Positions 33,162 to 45,652 of a stretch of DNA of 64,000 nt are shown here, one piece after another. The notes under the pieces were generated by a model that did no database searches, was not told the DNA's origin, and saw nothing but the letters and a program-made list of their open reading frames with translations. Within the stretch, counting starts at the first letter, position 1. Each line of letters starts with the position of its first letter. Source of the DNA: Lindgomyces ingoldianus (taxonomy: Eukaryota; Ascomycota; Dothideomycetes; Pleosporales; Lindgomycetaceae); assembly GCF_010093535.1 (NCBI RefSeq), contig NW_022985169.1, forward strand, positions 1,168,589 to 1,232,588. The letters are read 5' to 3'. Position numbers and translations under genes: made by a program.

Positions 33162-35394
33162 GTTGTGTTGTTGAGAGGGCCTCGTGTGCGCAATCAGTCA
33201 GTCACCTCAGAGCAGGACAGCTTGGCAGGATAATTAGGGACCAAGCAGTCGTGAGCATACTGTGCCGTGAACAGAAGGTCTTTGGCAGAGCTAAAACTTG
33301 ACAGCGGGAGAGCGTGGGGTGCGTGACGATAGGGTATTGATATTTGCCCAGCTTCGGTCATGACGATACTTTTGTGCCGGACGCCTGAGGCCTTTTTAGC
33401 ACCCATTGGGGGATGGCTGTCTCGTCCCAAGCCGGCAGCCAAAAGTAATCTAGGATGCAGATGACACTGAGAATCCATGTGCATGGCCGTCTCTCGCGAG
33501 CCTCTCCCACTGCAGAAGACCCCTGTTCCATAAAGGCCGAGGAGAGTCTCACGCCCCTTGGCCACCGGTGGGGTGTCTCCCTCCCTTGTCCCTTGTCCCG
33601 AAGCCACTTTGTGCCACCTCCAACGGCCTGTTTGCTTTTTGCGAGGGCCCCGTGTTTGTCCCACCGTCGGCGTATCTCCATCTTTGCAAATAATAATAGG
33701 AATCGACAATCGTCGCGGGCGGCGGCGCCCAGGGTGGGTGTGCAGAGTCCGCTCATCCATCAAACATCAACATCGAAATTCACCATCACCAATGCACATC
33801 CCTTTTATTTCATGACGACGCGCATGTTAGGGCCTTGGTTACTTGGATTTCTATTATTGCTGACTTTACCCAGTCGCCATCGTATTTGACACTGTGTTTG
33901 CTAGGCCGTCAGCACTGCAGCGTCAGAGGTTCCTGGTCCTGGTCTGGCGCACCTCGACATTGTGGCGGCTGCACATGAGTGAGCCCGATGCTTGACCAGA
34001 CGCCTTGCCGAGGGAGCACTCTACTTTCATGGCCTTGGCTGCTCCACTAACAAGTCTCTCCCACGACTCCTGATTGCGGGCGCGGCGTACTTGCATGCAT
34101 GCCGCGAGGAACAGGAACGGTTCATCAGTGTTGCGGAGACGGCAGAACCCCATCCTCCTTGGGCCACCATCGTCTGATTGTCGACTCTGCGTTTGCGCTT
34201 CAAAAGCCTCCCCGCCAACCCTCCCATGAACGGCGAGTTACGTAGGTTGATCTCTAAGTCATTATCTTCTTCGGGCCGTCTCTTATCCCTAGTGTCATTG
34301 CGTCTCACTCTGTGCAAGATTTAATTCTCCTTTACCCTCTCACAAATATCCTCTATGGTTCTTCTGCGCGCTCGGAGACAAAGATCGCCCACCGGTGGCG
34401 CACAGTGGTGAGACTTTCGATCTTTGATACCATTACACCTATACTCAGCATCTTCATGCAAAGAAGTCCGTATGCATCTCGCTTTGGTTACGAAAAAAGG
34501 AGAGAAGGTGCGCCAAAGACGTTGCATCGGACATGATCTGGTCCACCTGTAAGAACTATGTTCAGCCGTCGACAATTACCGGCAGCATGGAACCCTCGGA
34601 CAGAAGACTGGGCCGTGTACCTGCATGCACCTCAATCTGCAGGGTTCTCGAAGAATGCGGATGGTGATACCAAAGTCCTCGTTTGCACATTCTCTCAGCG
34701 ACCCAAAAGGCCTGCCCCCTCCCCCAGTTTTCAGATGCACCTTCAATGCATCCCAGTGGCTCAGCTCTCACGACTGCACAGATGCTCATCCTGACCCTGG
34801 TTTGGCAATGAGCGAATCGCGCCTATAGTTCATCCGAATCATACCCTTTAACCTTTTCAATCGTTTCACAGAGCTAGCATCGCGTCGCATCACACAGCAA
34901 CGCTGGTTCCAGTTCCCCAGTGACTTAGATGAAAAGTCTATCGGAGAAGCTAATGAAGTACACAATCGAAACTAGGGAACCTTGCACGTCCAAGGAGGCT
35001 GCGCAATACTTGCCCTGTACATTCCCATCTCATAAGCCAATTTCCAGCGTCCAATGTGATGCGCTTACTCATCCTGTGGGCAAACCAAGGCTTCCACGCA
35101 AAGCTGAATATTGAGTGTGGGTCACGTGTAATCCAAATTGGGCTTTGGCGCTAAAATTAGGTCAGCTTTGGAAAGCTTCAGTGTTGAGTCCCTTCACCTT
35201 TGTATCCTTGCCCTCATATCTAGTATTAACAGGTAGGGAAATATTGTCCACAGTTAGGTTTCAGTCCGCACCTGCAACTTGCCAAGGTTCTAGAAATTGT
35301 AGACAGGAACAGCCACAAGTATGTCTTTTCGAGACAGTCTCTGTAATGCAATCGCTCTCCTAACACTATACAGTAGGGACCCTACTTTACGGAA
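33162..35394. other. 2.2-kb divergent intergenic region
   Basis: This lies between the starts of TSC1 (minus) and IAH1 (plus). The 189-residue minus frame at 33194-33763 is Arg/Gly/Pro-rich low-complexity sequence over the likely TSC1 leader and is not credible as a gene. Nothing else was recognised. Confidence 0.45.
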
Positions 35395-36377
35395 ATGAGC
35401 GATAGCACGGAACTCCCGGAGATTGTACTCTTCGGAGACTCTCTAACGCAGTGGGGTTTTGATGAGAACACACGCGGCTTTGGGTGGGTGCTCGAAAATA
35501 AGTATGAAGGCAAGGCCATAGTTCTGAACGAAGGTAACCCACCATCGGAATTCTAATAATGACCATGAAAGCTGAAACCGTACGCAAGGTGTGGCCGGGT
35601 GAGCTGTTACGAAGCCCGTGTATGCAGTGCGGCTGCTGATATCTAGGCAGCTACACTTCAACCTGGTTGAAACCACGATTCCGGGAAATCATTGAGCGCG
35701 CCACCGAATCTACCGCCTCGCCAACCTTATTAATCACGATCTTCTTGGGCGCCAATGATGCTTGTCTCCCTCCAGCAGGTGCTCACGTGCCCTTACCCAA
35801 GTTCGAGGACAACATTCGTGACTACGTGGAGACCATCCTGGATGAAGAGGGCCTGGAGAATACGAAGATCGTTCTCATTACTCCGCCTCCAATCAACATC
35901 CCGGACCCGAATCCCGATGAAATCGATATTGGTCCCGCGGCCTCAGCCGCAGAGGAGTATGATGCGAAGAAGAGCAGGGGTTATCGAACGTACATGAGCA
36001 AAAAACAATATGGAGACAAGATCATGGAGATTGCAGCGTTTTACGAGGAGACGGGTCGAGTTGCCGGTCTCAACTACTGGAAGGCATTGATCGATGCAGG
36101 TCTTGCAGATCAGAATAGATCAGGCGAAGAGGATGAATACCACGAGGATCGGCTCCCAGGATGCGGATTGAAGTGGGCCAAAGCATTCAAGAAAGGTTAC
36201 TTTACAGATGGACTCCATCTGGATGGCCTGGTAAGTGTATTCCTTCTGGTTGCAAGGGTTGCTCAGTCCAAGACGCCATTAACAGCTATTTAGGCCTATG
36301 ATGTTCTTTCTAAGGAGCTACTCGACCTAGTCCTAACGAAGTGGCCGGAGTTGGCGCCAGAAAAGGTCGAGCTATAA
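35395..36377 (+). CDS. IAH1: Isoamyl acetate-hydrolysing esterase, SGNH family
   Basis: Three exons (35395-35533, 35647-36230, 36294-36377) give 268 residues. Block I is IVLFGDSLTQWGF (catalytic Ser within GDSL), block II has the oxyanion Gly, block III is FLGANDAC (Asn), and block V, split by the last intron, is YFTDGLHLDGLAYDVL with the catalytic Asp and His. Thus the whole SGNH quartet is present. Family members hydrolyse short-chain acetate esters such as isoamyl acetate in the cytosol; no signal peptide is visible. Introns are 113 and 63 nt. An insert around residues 119-140 (PDPNPDEIDIGPAASAAEEY) is acidic. The gene ends 105 bp from the end of TAP42, which lies on the other strand. Confidence 0.93.
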
Positions 36378-36482
36378 ACTTTGGAGGATAATTTGATGCA
36401 CCGATTGGCTTGAAACATGATTCGTTTCATTCATATCGTGTCTGCCTGGATATTGGATATATCATATGACTCCAACAAGCGT

Positions 36483-37691
36483 TTACCCTCTATTCAGCGT
36501 ATTTCCGGATCCTTTCGGATTCTCCTCAGTGAATTCGTCCCATGCACGCGCCTTCATAGTTTCCTCATCGGCTTTCTCAACATTATCTTCATCCGGCTCG
36601 GGTCTAATACCTGACTGTTCACCCCCCCCTTCAATGATACCTCCTCTTCGTTTCTCTTCCTCGAGATATTCATCAATGGTCATGGTTGGAAGATTGTGAT
36701 CAGGTCTGAAGACACCCTTCTGTAGCCTCTGCCGAGTGTCGAGTAGAGTGAATGGACGAAGTGGTTTACCATCGCCACTTAGGATGGGTCCAGAGAACCT
36801 CCAGCCTGCAGACTGGGGATCTAATCGGTCGGAGTAATTGTCTCCACTGTCCCTTTCTGAATGGCGAGCGTCTGGCGCTAGAGTGTTCTGGCCCTGCCGA
36901 GGAGCCGGTGGAGCTAGTGATAGGATATGTAGCTCTTGTGCAATAGACTCCAGTGACTGGAAGGTTTGATGAACCATGAATGCAAGGTTCGCGAGGTGCA
37001 ACTCTCGGACGACCTGCTCATCGTTCTCTGCAACCTTCGGGTTTTGCTGTAGATACTATAGCACATGATTTAGCATGTCCCTCAGTGTAATGGGATTAAT
37101 GACGTACCTCAAGTTTTCGCTTCAGCTCTTTCTCTTCCCTGAACCTTGCAACCTTCGTTCCTCTTCTAGCAGCCGCATCTTTCATGCTCGCCGTTGAAAA
37201 TTGATCCTTATTCTCCAGAAAGGCTTCTAGCAGTCGTGAATCACTCTTGCCAAGCATATCATACGAATCCAGTAACTTCAAAAACCTCTCATAAAACCCC
37301 CTCGCTTTTAACAAGTTTTCTTTCCTTATACTTAGATCCCCAGTGATCTTTTGCACCAAATCCGCTAGTTGGTAGCAGATGGTCATGTACCTAACACCAC
37401 ATGTGAGACATACGGCAAAACAACGGAAATTACGGGGACATGGAGCAGGCATCATCAGATTTTAGGTGTGGCTTACTGCAGATCGGAGGATGAAACATCG
37501 TCCAGGGTCTCATTAGAGCTGAAGAGAGAAACTTGTTCGGAGAGTTCGAGACAGGATTCATAGGTGGCAATGGTGATGTTGAGGTTTTCTTGGAAGCTGG
37601 TACTATTGCTGTCAGGGCTGGAAAAGATGGCTTGCCGTTTGCGATCGGCATCTGTGAAGAGTCCTCGGATACTGCGGGGTTTATCGTCCAT
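36483..37691 (-). CDS. TAP42: Type 2A phosphatase-associated protein Tap42
   Basis: Three exons (37691-37477, 37390-37108, 37055-36483) give 356 residues. The N-terminal helical domain includes NITIATYESCLELSEQVSLF, YMTICYQLADLVQKIT, ENLLKARGFYERFLKLLDSY and the basic TKVARFREEKELKRKLEYLQ, which in yeast bind the PP2A-type catalytic subunit. The C-terminal half carries GKPLRPFTLLDTRQRLQKGV and TMTIDEYLEEEKRRGGI, ending with the hallmark WDEFTEENPKGSGNTLNRG. Tap42 (alpha4/IGBP1) binds Pph21/22 and Sit4 catalytic subunits and links TORC1 signalling to phosphatase activity. All landmarks and phases are intact. Together with TSC1 this is a second TOR-pathway gene within 10 kb, most likely by chance. 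Confidence 0.95.
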
Positions 37692-38454
37692 TTTGAGTGT
37701 TTTGGGAACCCTGGGATGAGATGTCGATGTCTTGTTGTGCTGAGAATGGACCCTTCAGACTCGATGAGGAGCACGTGATCCTATGCCGCTGACTAATTAC
37801 CGTCGCTGGGCTAACTTGCTATTTCCAACTTCTGCAAATCCACCCTTGTTGGCAATAGGGGAATTGCAGATTGTTCCTCCGCTGTTCTTCCATTATTTGT
37901 CTTGATATCCTATTATTTTGTTGTTAATTTTCTGTATAACGTTATTGCTTCAGAATTGCCGTTCATGTAGAGCGGATCCTTAATTCTGGGCAATTTTTAC
38001 AACGCAAGGTCTCTGCAATAACTATGCCTTCACTAGATGCAAGTAATGGGCCCAGGGAAGCCTTCCACTAAACGCCCATTAGTTGTATCCAAGAAAGTCG
38101 CTACTTCTGACGTTGGCAACACCAACCTACCCTCATCTGAGACAAGTAGTGGGCTTAAGACCCCTTCCACAAAATCTCCATCATGGGTTGTATCCGAGCG
38201 CAAATTGTTTAATAAGGCGGTGACTTAGTAGGTAGTCACCTTAGCATGCCTCCCCATGCGTTAGTTAGAAATACGGTGAACGGGCACTTGCGCCGTTTGC
38301 TAGTAAATAATGGATGCTCCTGACCACGACATCAACCCCCATTGGGACTTTCTCAGGAAGCCTTCGCCGCAAACCTTCTTAGGCTGCCTATATCATTTAC
38401 CCTCCATAGCGCAGCACCGCTAGCCAGCTAATAGCAACCGGTCTTCAGGCCAAG
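37692..38454. other. Divergent intergenic region, TAP42 / DCL1
   Basis: 763 bp hold both promoters. A two-unit repeat with coding character lies at 38023-38228 and is listed separately. Confidence 0.5.
38023..38228 (+). repeat. Two-unit imperfect repeat with residual coding character
   Basis: Two diverged units begin at about 38040 and 38140. Both share CAAGTARTGGGC, CTTCCAC.AAA and GTTGTATCC. A 63-codon frame from the ATG at 38037 reads both: KPSTKRPLVVSKK in the first and TPSTKSPSWVVSERK in the second. The matching start of unit one (ASNGP against TSSGL) lies in another frame, from the ATG at 38023, so one frameshift separates them. It may be a fossil exon of a repeat protein or an upstream ORF of DCL1. 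Confidence 0.4.
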
Positions 38455-41400
38455 ATGTCGTGGGGCGCGAACGTCGTCGAGGACGATGACGACATTTACT
38501 ACAGCGAAGACGAAGGTGAAGACGACATTCTAGAGCCTAAGCTTAAGGACGATTCGGACCCCGATATCGACGCGGATTTGACCCATGCGCATGGGCCGAG
38601 TACCTCGGATGAGAAGCGCAGAGCCCAAAACGAGATTTTCAGAGCATTCGCGAGCAAGAAGGCGGAAGATATCACAGAGCAAGACGTCAAGGATGCTATC
38701 CAGGACGCAGACGATGAACTCTTGTCAATTCGAGATATCTTAGCCAAGCAGAAAACTAGCGCCCAGATCACGAACCCGAGGGACTACCAAACCGAGCTTT
38801 TCCAGAGAGCAAAGGAGGAAAACATCATTGCAGTTCTAGATACAGGCTCCGGGAAGACTCATATCGCAACTTTGCTACTCCGCCACATCCTCGACGACGA
38901 GCTAGAACAGAGGGCAAAAGGCGCTCCGCAGAAGATTGCTTTCTTCCTTGTGAGTACTTCCCTCCTCTATCTCACTAAACCTATCTAACCCTCATATAGG
39001 TGGATTCTGTCAATCTCGTGTTCCAGCAGGCAAATGTGCTGCGATGTGGTCTCGACCACAATGTAGAAGGTATCTGTGGTGCCATGGGTGCCCACCTTTG
39101 GGTGAAGCAGACATGGGAGAAGCTCTTCGCAAATAACATGGTTGTCGTTTGTACGGCAGAGGTGCTTGTCCAATGCATGATGCATTCATTCATCACAGTT
39201 CCCCGGGTCAATTTACTCATATTCGATGAGGCTCATCACGCGAAAAACAACCACCCATACGCGAGGCTAATGAAGGATTATTACCTCAGTGAACCTGACG
39301 TTGCAAAGCGCCCTCGGATTTTTGGAATGACAGCATCACCTGTCGATGCTAATGTGGATATCAAGCAAGCTGCTCAAAGTTTGGAGGCCCTGCTTCACTG
39401 CAAGATCGCAACGGCATCTGACCTTGCACTCTTAGCAAATAACATCAGCCGCCCGACCGAAGAAGTGGCAAAGTACACACGACTAAAATGTTCCTTCGAA
39501 ACTTCTCTCCATGCCGAACTAAAATCTCGTTATGGTGACATTGCCGCTTTCAAGAAGCTTTTCGAGAACTCCAAGATCATCGGCTCAGAACTTGGTCGTT
39601 GGCCAGCTGACATGTACTGGTCTTTTGCTTTCTCGGAGGAAGAAGCAAAGAAGATTGAGATGCGTGAGGAGCGGAAGTTTCATAAGCTCAAGAACGAAGA
39701 TTCTATATCGAAGCTAGACGAAGAGATTGCAAGAGTACGAGAAGCGGCCGAATTCGTTAGGCATCATGAGTTCGGTAAACCTTCACCAACTGCCCAAGAC
39801 CTCAGTCCCAAAGTCCTTCTCCTATACGATTGGCTGAATCTCTATTATTCCAGAACAGCAGAGGCTCGCTGCATTGTATTTGTAGAACGACGAAGTACTG
39901 CTCGACTGCTCAACTTGATATTCAGCGAAATTGGTGGTTCGAACCTCCACAGCGACATGCTTGTGGGTGTCAACTCAACTTTCGGCGATCTGAACATCTC
40001 GCTCCGATCACAGGTCATGACAGTGGCTAGATTCAGGAGAGGTGACCTCAACTGTCTCTTCTCAACATCCGTTGCGGAAGAGGGCCTCGACATCCCGCAA
40101 TGCAACCTGATCGTGAGGTTCGATCTATACAAGACTATGATTGCTTATGTCCAGTCCCGGGGCAGGGCTAGACACCGGAATTCGAAATACCTACACATGG
40201 TTGAGGAGGGCAACTCTAGCCACTATTCGACCGTCCTTCAAACTCGAACTGCAGAGAAAGTTATGCGAGACTTTTGTAATGGCCTGCCAAGTGATCGATG
40301 TGTCAATGAGATCAACGATGAGGTGGAACAGTTTCTTGCCAGCGAGAGATCCTTCCGCAACTACACCGTGCCCGAGTCTGGTGCTAGGCTTACGTATAGG
40401 ACTAGTCTCTCGGTGCTAGCTCACTTCGTAGCATCTCTGCCAGCACCGAATATGGAGGTCTGCCTGCAGCCAACGTACATTGTCGAGCGCGTTGGTGGCA
40501 AGTTCATCTGCGAAGTTGTCCTTCCTGAATACTCGCCGATAATCTCCGCGAGAGGTATCGCTTATAGCAAGAAGGCCATCGCTAAATGCTCGGCCGCTTT
40601 CGAGATGTGTCTAAAGCTTCGAGGGGAGGCATTACTTGATGAGAATTTATTACCGACCTACACGAAGCAACTGCCAGCCATGAGGAATGCTCTTCTTGCA
40701 ATCAGCTCTAAGAAGAAAGACCTCTATACGATGCGTGTCAAGCCAAAATTCTGGGGATTGGAATACGGTACTGTTCCGAAATGCCTTTACCTGACTGTTG
40801 TCGATGTCAGTGCAGGTCTAGACCGACCTCATCAGCCTCTTGGACTCTTGACTCGAGATTACTTCCCACAAATGCCACCGTTTCCCTTGTATCTCAACGA
40901 CGGTCGACCGACCCAGGTACTCTCGACTCCAATGGTCACCGCGATCCCGATCTCTATGGAGACTATTGAGCTACTCACGAAACTGACATTGCAAGTCTTT
41001 AAGGACGTTTTTGCGAAAGAGTTTGAGAAAGACATTACAAAAATGACGTATTGGGTTGTGCCCATTCGATCCGAGATGACAACCTCTATTAATTGCAATT
41101 CTGAAAAGCCTAGGGATCTCATTGACTGGGACCAGATCCATGAGGTAGTCGAGGAAAAAGAGTATAGGTGGACTCCAGAGATGCCGGACGAATTTCTAGC
41201 CGACAAGTATATTGTTGACAATTGGGACGGTGGACGACGCTTCTATACTATTAGTGTTGTCCCTGGTGTTAAACCCCATGATCCGGTGCCCAATTTCTCT
41301 CCACGGCATAAATTCATGGCGGATATACTCGACTACTCTGTCAGCCTCTGGACCAAGTCTCGAGTTAAGTGTGTCTGGGATGAATCACAGCCTGTCATGG

Positions 41401-43217
41401 AGGTGGAAAAGATTCCGTTCAGGCGGAATCTCCTGGCTCTAGTGGAGACCGATGAGGACGAGGTGAGGTTGAATCTGAAGGCTTATGTGTGCCCTCAGCC
41501 GCTTAGGATATCTGCTGTAAGTTTGCACAAACTCTTTCTCAAATTCTGGTTCTAGATGATAACTTTCCAACAGCTCACCACGCGCTTTGTAGCCATGTGC
41601 TATGCCTTCCCAGCAATCATTCACCGTTTCGACGACTTTCTGATTGCTATTGATGCGTGCCACCTCCTCGGCCTCGACATAGGTCCAAGTCTTGCCTTAG
41701 AAGCATTGACTAAGGACTCAGAGAATACAGACGAGCATGGTGAAGAGAAGATTAATTTTAAGAGCGGTATGGGTCCGAATTATGAGCGACTCGAATTTAT
41801 GGGTGATTGCTTCCTTAAGATGGCCACCTCGATTTCTACGTTTGTCCAGCAACCAGATGAGAACGAGTTTGAATTTCACGTGCGCCGTATGGTCATGCTC
41901 TGCAACAAAAACCTGTTCAAGGCCGCAGGAAAGTACAAATTATATGAGTACGTTCGCACTATGGCGTTTTCTCGGTACGTATTCAATGCTCGATGATATT
42001 TCACATAGCTGACCTAATTCAGTCGGCTGTGGTACCCCGAGGGGCTTAAATTGACGAAAGGAAAGGGCGCGAAGAAGAATGGACCCCGTGTTATCAAACA
42101 TTCACTGGGAGACAAATCCGTCGCCGACGTTTGCGAAGCCTTCATTGGTGCTGCATTCATGGAGCACAACGAGCTAGGCCGCTTCGATCCTAAGAACTGG
42201 GACCAGGCAGTGAAGGCAGTTAAAGTCTTAGTGGACAGCGAAGACCATTTGATGGAAAAGTATTCTGATTACTATGCTGCGTATGAGAAGCCGAAGTACC
42301 AGCTCGCTGAGGCTACAGCGTCGCAGATGGATCTGGCGAAGAGGATCGAAGAGAAGCATCCATATCACTTCAGGTACCCTCGTCTTCTTCGCTCTGCCTT
42401 CATCCATCCTTCTCAGGCCTTTATGTGGGAGAATATCCCCAACTACCAGCGTCTCGAGTTCTTGGGTGACTCACTCCTGGACATGGTATTCATTCAGTAC
42501 CTGTTTTATCGCTACACGGACAAGGACCCGCAATGGCTAACGGAGCACAAGATGCCTATGGTCTCAAACAAATTCCTCGGCGCTCTCTGCGTCAGTCTCG
42601 GCTTCCACACCCACATCCGCCAGAATAACGCTGTGCTGACAAGCCAAATCCGCGACTACGTCACCGAAGTGCAAGAAGCAGAGCGCGAAGCCAAGGGCTC
42701 TCTTGACTACTGGACCACAGTCTCCGAGCCCCCAAAATGTCTTGCCGACGTAGTCGAAGCATACGTGGCCGCTATTTACGTGGACGCTGAGTTTGATTTC
42801 ACCGTTGTACAACAGTTCTTCGATATGCACATCAAACGCTTCTTCATCAACATGCACCTATACGACGCCTTCGCCAACAGCCATCCTACCACGCGCCTGA
42901 CCAAGCTTCTCAACACCAACTTCGGCTGTCGCGAATGGCGTATCGCTACCCGCACCTGTGAAGCTACGATTCCGGGAGCGCGGCCAACGGTCATAGCCAT
43001 GGTGCAGATCCACTGGAAAATTGTGTTTGATGGGTCTGCAGTTAGTGGACGGTATGCGAGGATCAAGGCAAGTAACGCGGCGTTGGAGAAGTTGGAGGGC
43101 TTGCCACAGTATAAATTTAAGAAACGTTACGAGTGTGATTGCGAGGATGAGATGATGGATGAAAGTGCGGAGAAAGTGGAGGAGAGGGTCAAGGAAGAGA
43201 TGGGGTTAGTAGTATAG
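38455..43217 (+). CDS. DCL1: Dicer-like protein 1
   Basis: Four exons (38455-38949, 39000-41516, 41574-41974, 42023-43217) give 1535 residues. After an acidic leader come a DExH helicase (LDTGSGKTHIA near 130, DEAHH near 240, GMTASP) and the C-terminal helicase part with QSRGRARH near 548. The Dicer dimerisation domain (SVLAHFVASLPA) follows. RNase IIIa has ERLEFMGDCFLK near 1076 and VADVCEAFIGA; RNase IIIb has YQRLEFLGDSLLD near 1280 and LADVVEAYVAAIYVD. Glu and Asp metal ligands are present in both, so both sites look active. A C-terminal dsRNA-binding domain ends the protein, with no convincing PAZ. In filamentous fungi Dcl1 cuts dsRNA to small RNAs in quelling, meiotic silencing and antiviral defence. 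The third acceptor could also be 41555, adding six residues. Confidence 0.95.
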
Positions 43218-43876
43218 AGGCGGCGACGTAGAAAGGGGTTGGTTGGGATCTTTAGGTACGATGGAGGGCGAGGATACTTGACAAATCATTCGAGAATGGC
43301 GTGGATTGGAGTCTAGGAGGTGGCATGAAGCATCCTATTTAGTATGCGTGGTGGTAGTATCTCGAGCCATGCAGCTCCGTGTAATAACTGCAGATTCTCA
43401 TCATGCATCGAAGTTCTGGAGGGATTATGTAGTGGCATCTCCATATCTGTGTCATTTCACAACAGTAGTGAAAATTTCAAGAAAAGGTAGACCTAGCGAG
43501 ACTTGATGCATATTGAACGCATATCTAGGAAGAGAAAATGAAGGAACAAGTCCATGATCGATTCGAAACGAAGTAAAGTATCCACATATGCTCTCAAACA
43601 TGATCTCCAAAAATCACGCTATTACCATTATAGGAACTAGCTTATCAACAGTACCCTACTGCCCCTAGCCAGCTGCTGGAGAGAAGGAATTTGTTGTAAA
43701 GAATTGTTCAAGACAATCCCTCTGCGCGACTAGCACTACTGTAGATAGGGGAAGTCAAGTTAGGGTTGTTTCCGGAAAACAATTAAATTTCTAACTGCGG
43801 CCTGAAAATAATCCCACCTAGCACTAACAATAATTACGAAAAGGAAAGGGGCATTAAAGGGGTTTCCGAAAACTGT
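43218..43876. other. Convergent intergenic spacer
   Basis: Space between the tails of DCL1 and the F-box-like gene. No coding or RNA signal was found. Confidence 0.5.
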
Positions 43877-45127
43877 TCACCTCGACCAACTCCAATTTGC
43901 CCATACATCACTTTTACTTTGTCTACCCGCACTCCTCTTCGGATCCCACGACCTCGGCCGTCCAAGATGGAAACCACGATCCGCATCCGCACTATCATGC
44001 TTAAAGGGAACCTCAAGCTCAAAAGCCTCTCTAATCTCTCCCGCTTTATAAGACGTCAATCGGACAATATCGCCACCAAAGCCTGGCGGCGAATCGCCAA
44101 TCTCGCCGTGCGCGCGCCAACATGCGTCAAAGGGGTTTCTACAGGTTCCGAGATCCCGCCACGTTTGAATGGAGAGTTGGATGTGCTCGGAGGGGCTGGA
44201 AGAAGAGGAGGTGGAGGTGGGGGTGGATGATGGGGGATGAACGCGGACAAGGTAGTCTGTAGCGCAGGTTGAGCAGAGCTGGATGTTATATTTTGAGTGT
44301 TTACAGAGGGCTTGATAGACGCTTGTCATTAAACCCGAATGGCCTGAATTATCGTTTCTGTGGCCGAAAATGATTTGTGGAAGAGCGGCTTGAAGTTTCG
44401 GGTAGAAGGATTTGCGCTCTGTAGCGGCAAGGGGCAGGGCGATAGTGAAGGCGGAGTGGAGGAGGAGATGACCTGAGACGATTTTTGCGGAGATGGATAG
44501 GTTTGTGGGGACTTTCTCTTTGAAGAGTTTGGAGGTGCGCTGTGCGCTGTATGAGAGATCCGAAATGGGGATGCCGTACTTTAGGCCCCAGAGATGACGG
44601 TTCATTGCAAGACGGACGTGGTGGTATGTGAGTACGTAGTCTTTTCCCGCATGTAGGTAGCTGCTGTACTCATTGCAATCCCTCTTGGTTTCTCCATCGC
44701 AATTCTTAGGCCCACTAGCTTGATCATGGGCATGGAACTTATCACACCAAGCGCAGTACCAGTTGGACGGAAACGCTCGCTCGAGCACTTCGATATTCTT
44801 TCGGTTTTCTAGCTTCGAAGTCCCGAATGAGAGGAATGTGGAGAGATGTTGGGTTCCAACTGCATAATAAATGTAGCGCGTGCTTAGGCAGAACGAAGCC
44901 CCGCATGGGGGCGAGAGATAGGAGGCTATTTGTTGGATGATTTCGATAGGGAGTTTGCAGATCGGAGCGCTTTGCCACTGAGGCATATCGGAGGTTGTTG
45001 TCAGCGAGTTGCGCAAGACAAGACTGCTATCGAGTGCAGGAGTTTGGGAGGGTGATGTGACACTTGATTCTCTCTCAACGTGAGAGAAGCGGAGAATCGC
45101 ATTCTTTGGAGCTTTGAATAGCACCAT
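43877..45127 (-). CDS. F-box-like hypothetical protein with Cys motifs
   Basis: A single exon encodes 416 residues from the ATG at 45127. Residues about 54-90 read APICKLPIEIIQQIASYL and then CLSTRYIYYAVG, an F-box-like helix pair. Next come cysteine clusters, WYCAWCDKFH and later IQLCSTCATDYLVRVH, each with a CxxC spacing that could bind zinc, and a block WRDLGTCRNPFDACWRAH. Ser-rich linkers join them. The protein resembles uncharacterised ascomycete proteins with an F-box at one end; no function is known. There is no intron and no sign of damage. An ATG further in (MPQWQSAPICKL) is a possible alternative start. It is divergent from DIB1. Confidence 0.65.
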   Translation of the reverse strand: MVLFKAPKNAILRFSHVERESSVTSPSQTPALDSSLVLRNSLTTTSDMPQWQSAPICKLPIEIIQQIASYLSPPCGASFCLSTRYIYYAVGTQHLSTFLSFGTSKLENRKNIEVLERAFPSNWYCAWCDKFHAHDQASGPKNCDGETKRDCNEYSSYLHAGKDYVLTYHHVRLAMNRHLWGLKYGIPISDLSYSAQRTSKLFKEKVPTNLSISAKIVSGHLLLHSAFTIALPLAATERKSFYPKLQAALPQIIFGHRNDNSGHSGLMTSVYQALCKHSKYNIQLCSTCATDYLVRVHPPSSTPTSTSSSSSPSEHIQLSIQTWRDLGTCRNPFDACWRAHGEIGDSPPGFGGDIVRLTSYKAGEIREAFELEVPFKHDSADADRGFHLGRPRSWDPKRSAGRQSKSDVWANWSWSR

Positions 45128-45652
45128 CTTTACGGATTAGACTCTTTCTCTTTTCTGTGCTACACAGACACAGGTGGCTCTATATGACCTCAAAAAGGTC
45201 CAGAAGGTAGATAACCAGACAACTCCAAAGCAGTACAACTGTAATTGACATCAGGAATCAAACTCAAAGAAAGTCAATCCAACCTTACTTCCACACGACG
45301 GACAGCGTTTTATCTACAAGTTCTTTCAGCTACCGCATGCCCATGCCACACTGCAGATGACATGTGCATGAGGCACACGCGACCAGAACAGGAATCACGA
45401 TGCGGGCGCTGAGGCTGAGACATTCAGGCACGAGGCTTAGCATTCACCACTACCCTCGCTAAGATTTCCGGATTCGGACTAGTTAGTCCAGCTGGATCTC
45501 CAGCACGTTCATTCAGATTGTGCTCTCCGCTTTGGAAAGACTGTGGTAACTTTTTGCTCGTACACCACAGCACCGCCACAACTCTATTACATGGTCTTCG
45601 CATACAACTCTTTACCCAATCGGAACAATCTTTCTGGAGCAGTCCACCAACT
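45128..45652. promoter_or_regulatory. Divergent promoter region, F-box-like / DIB1
   Basis: 525 bp separate the two starts. The sequence before DIB1 is pyrimidine-rich. No specific site was identified. Confidence 0.45.

Noticed and set aside
33194..33763. Minus-strand frame of 189 codons upstream of TSC1
   Set aside because: Arg/Gly/Pro-rich and directly abutting the TSC1 start, so probably leader and promoter sequence.
29845..37691. TSC1 and TAP42 as a TOR-signalling gene cluster
   Set aside because: Two genes of one pathway with an unrelated esterase between them and no other members nearby; chance proximity is the simpler reading.
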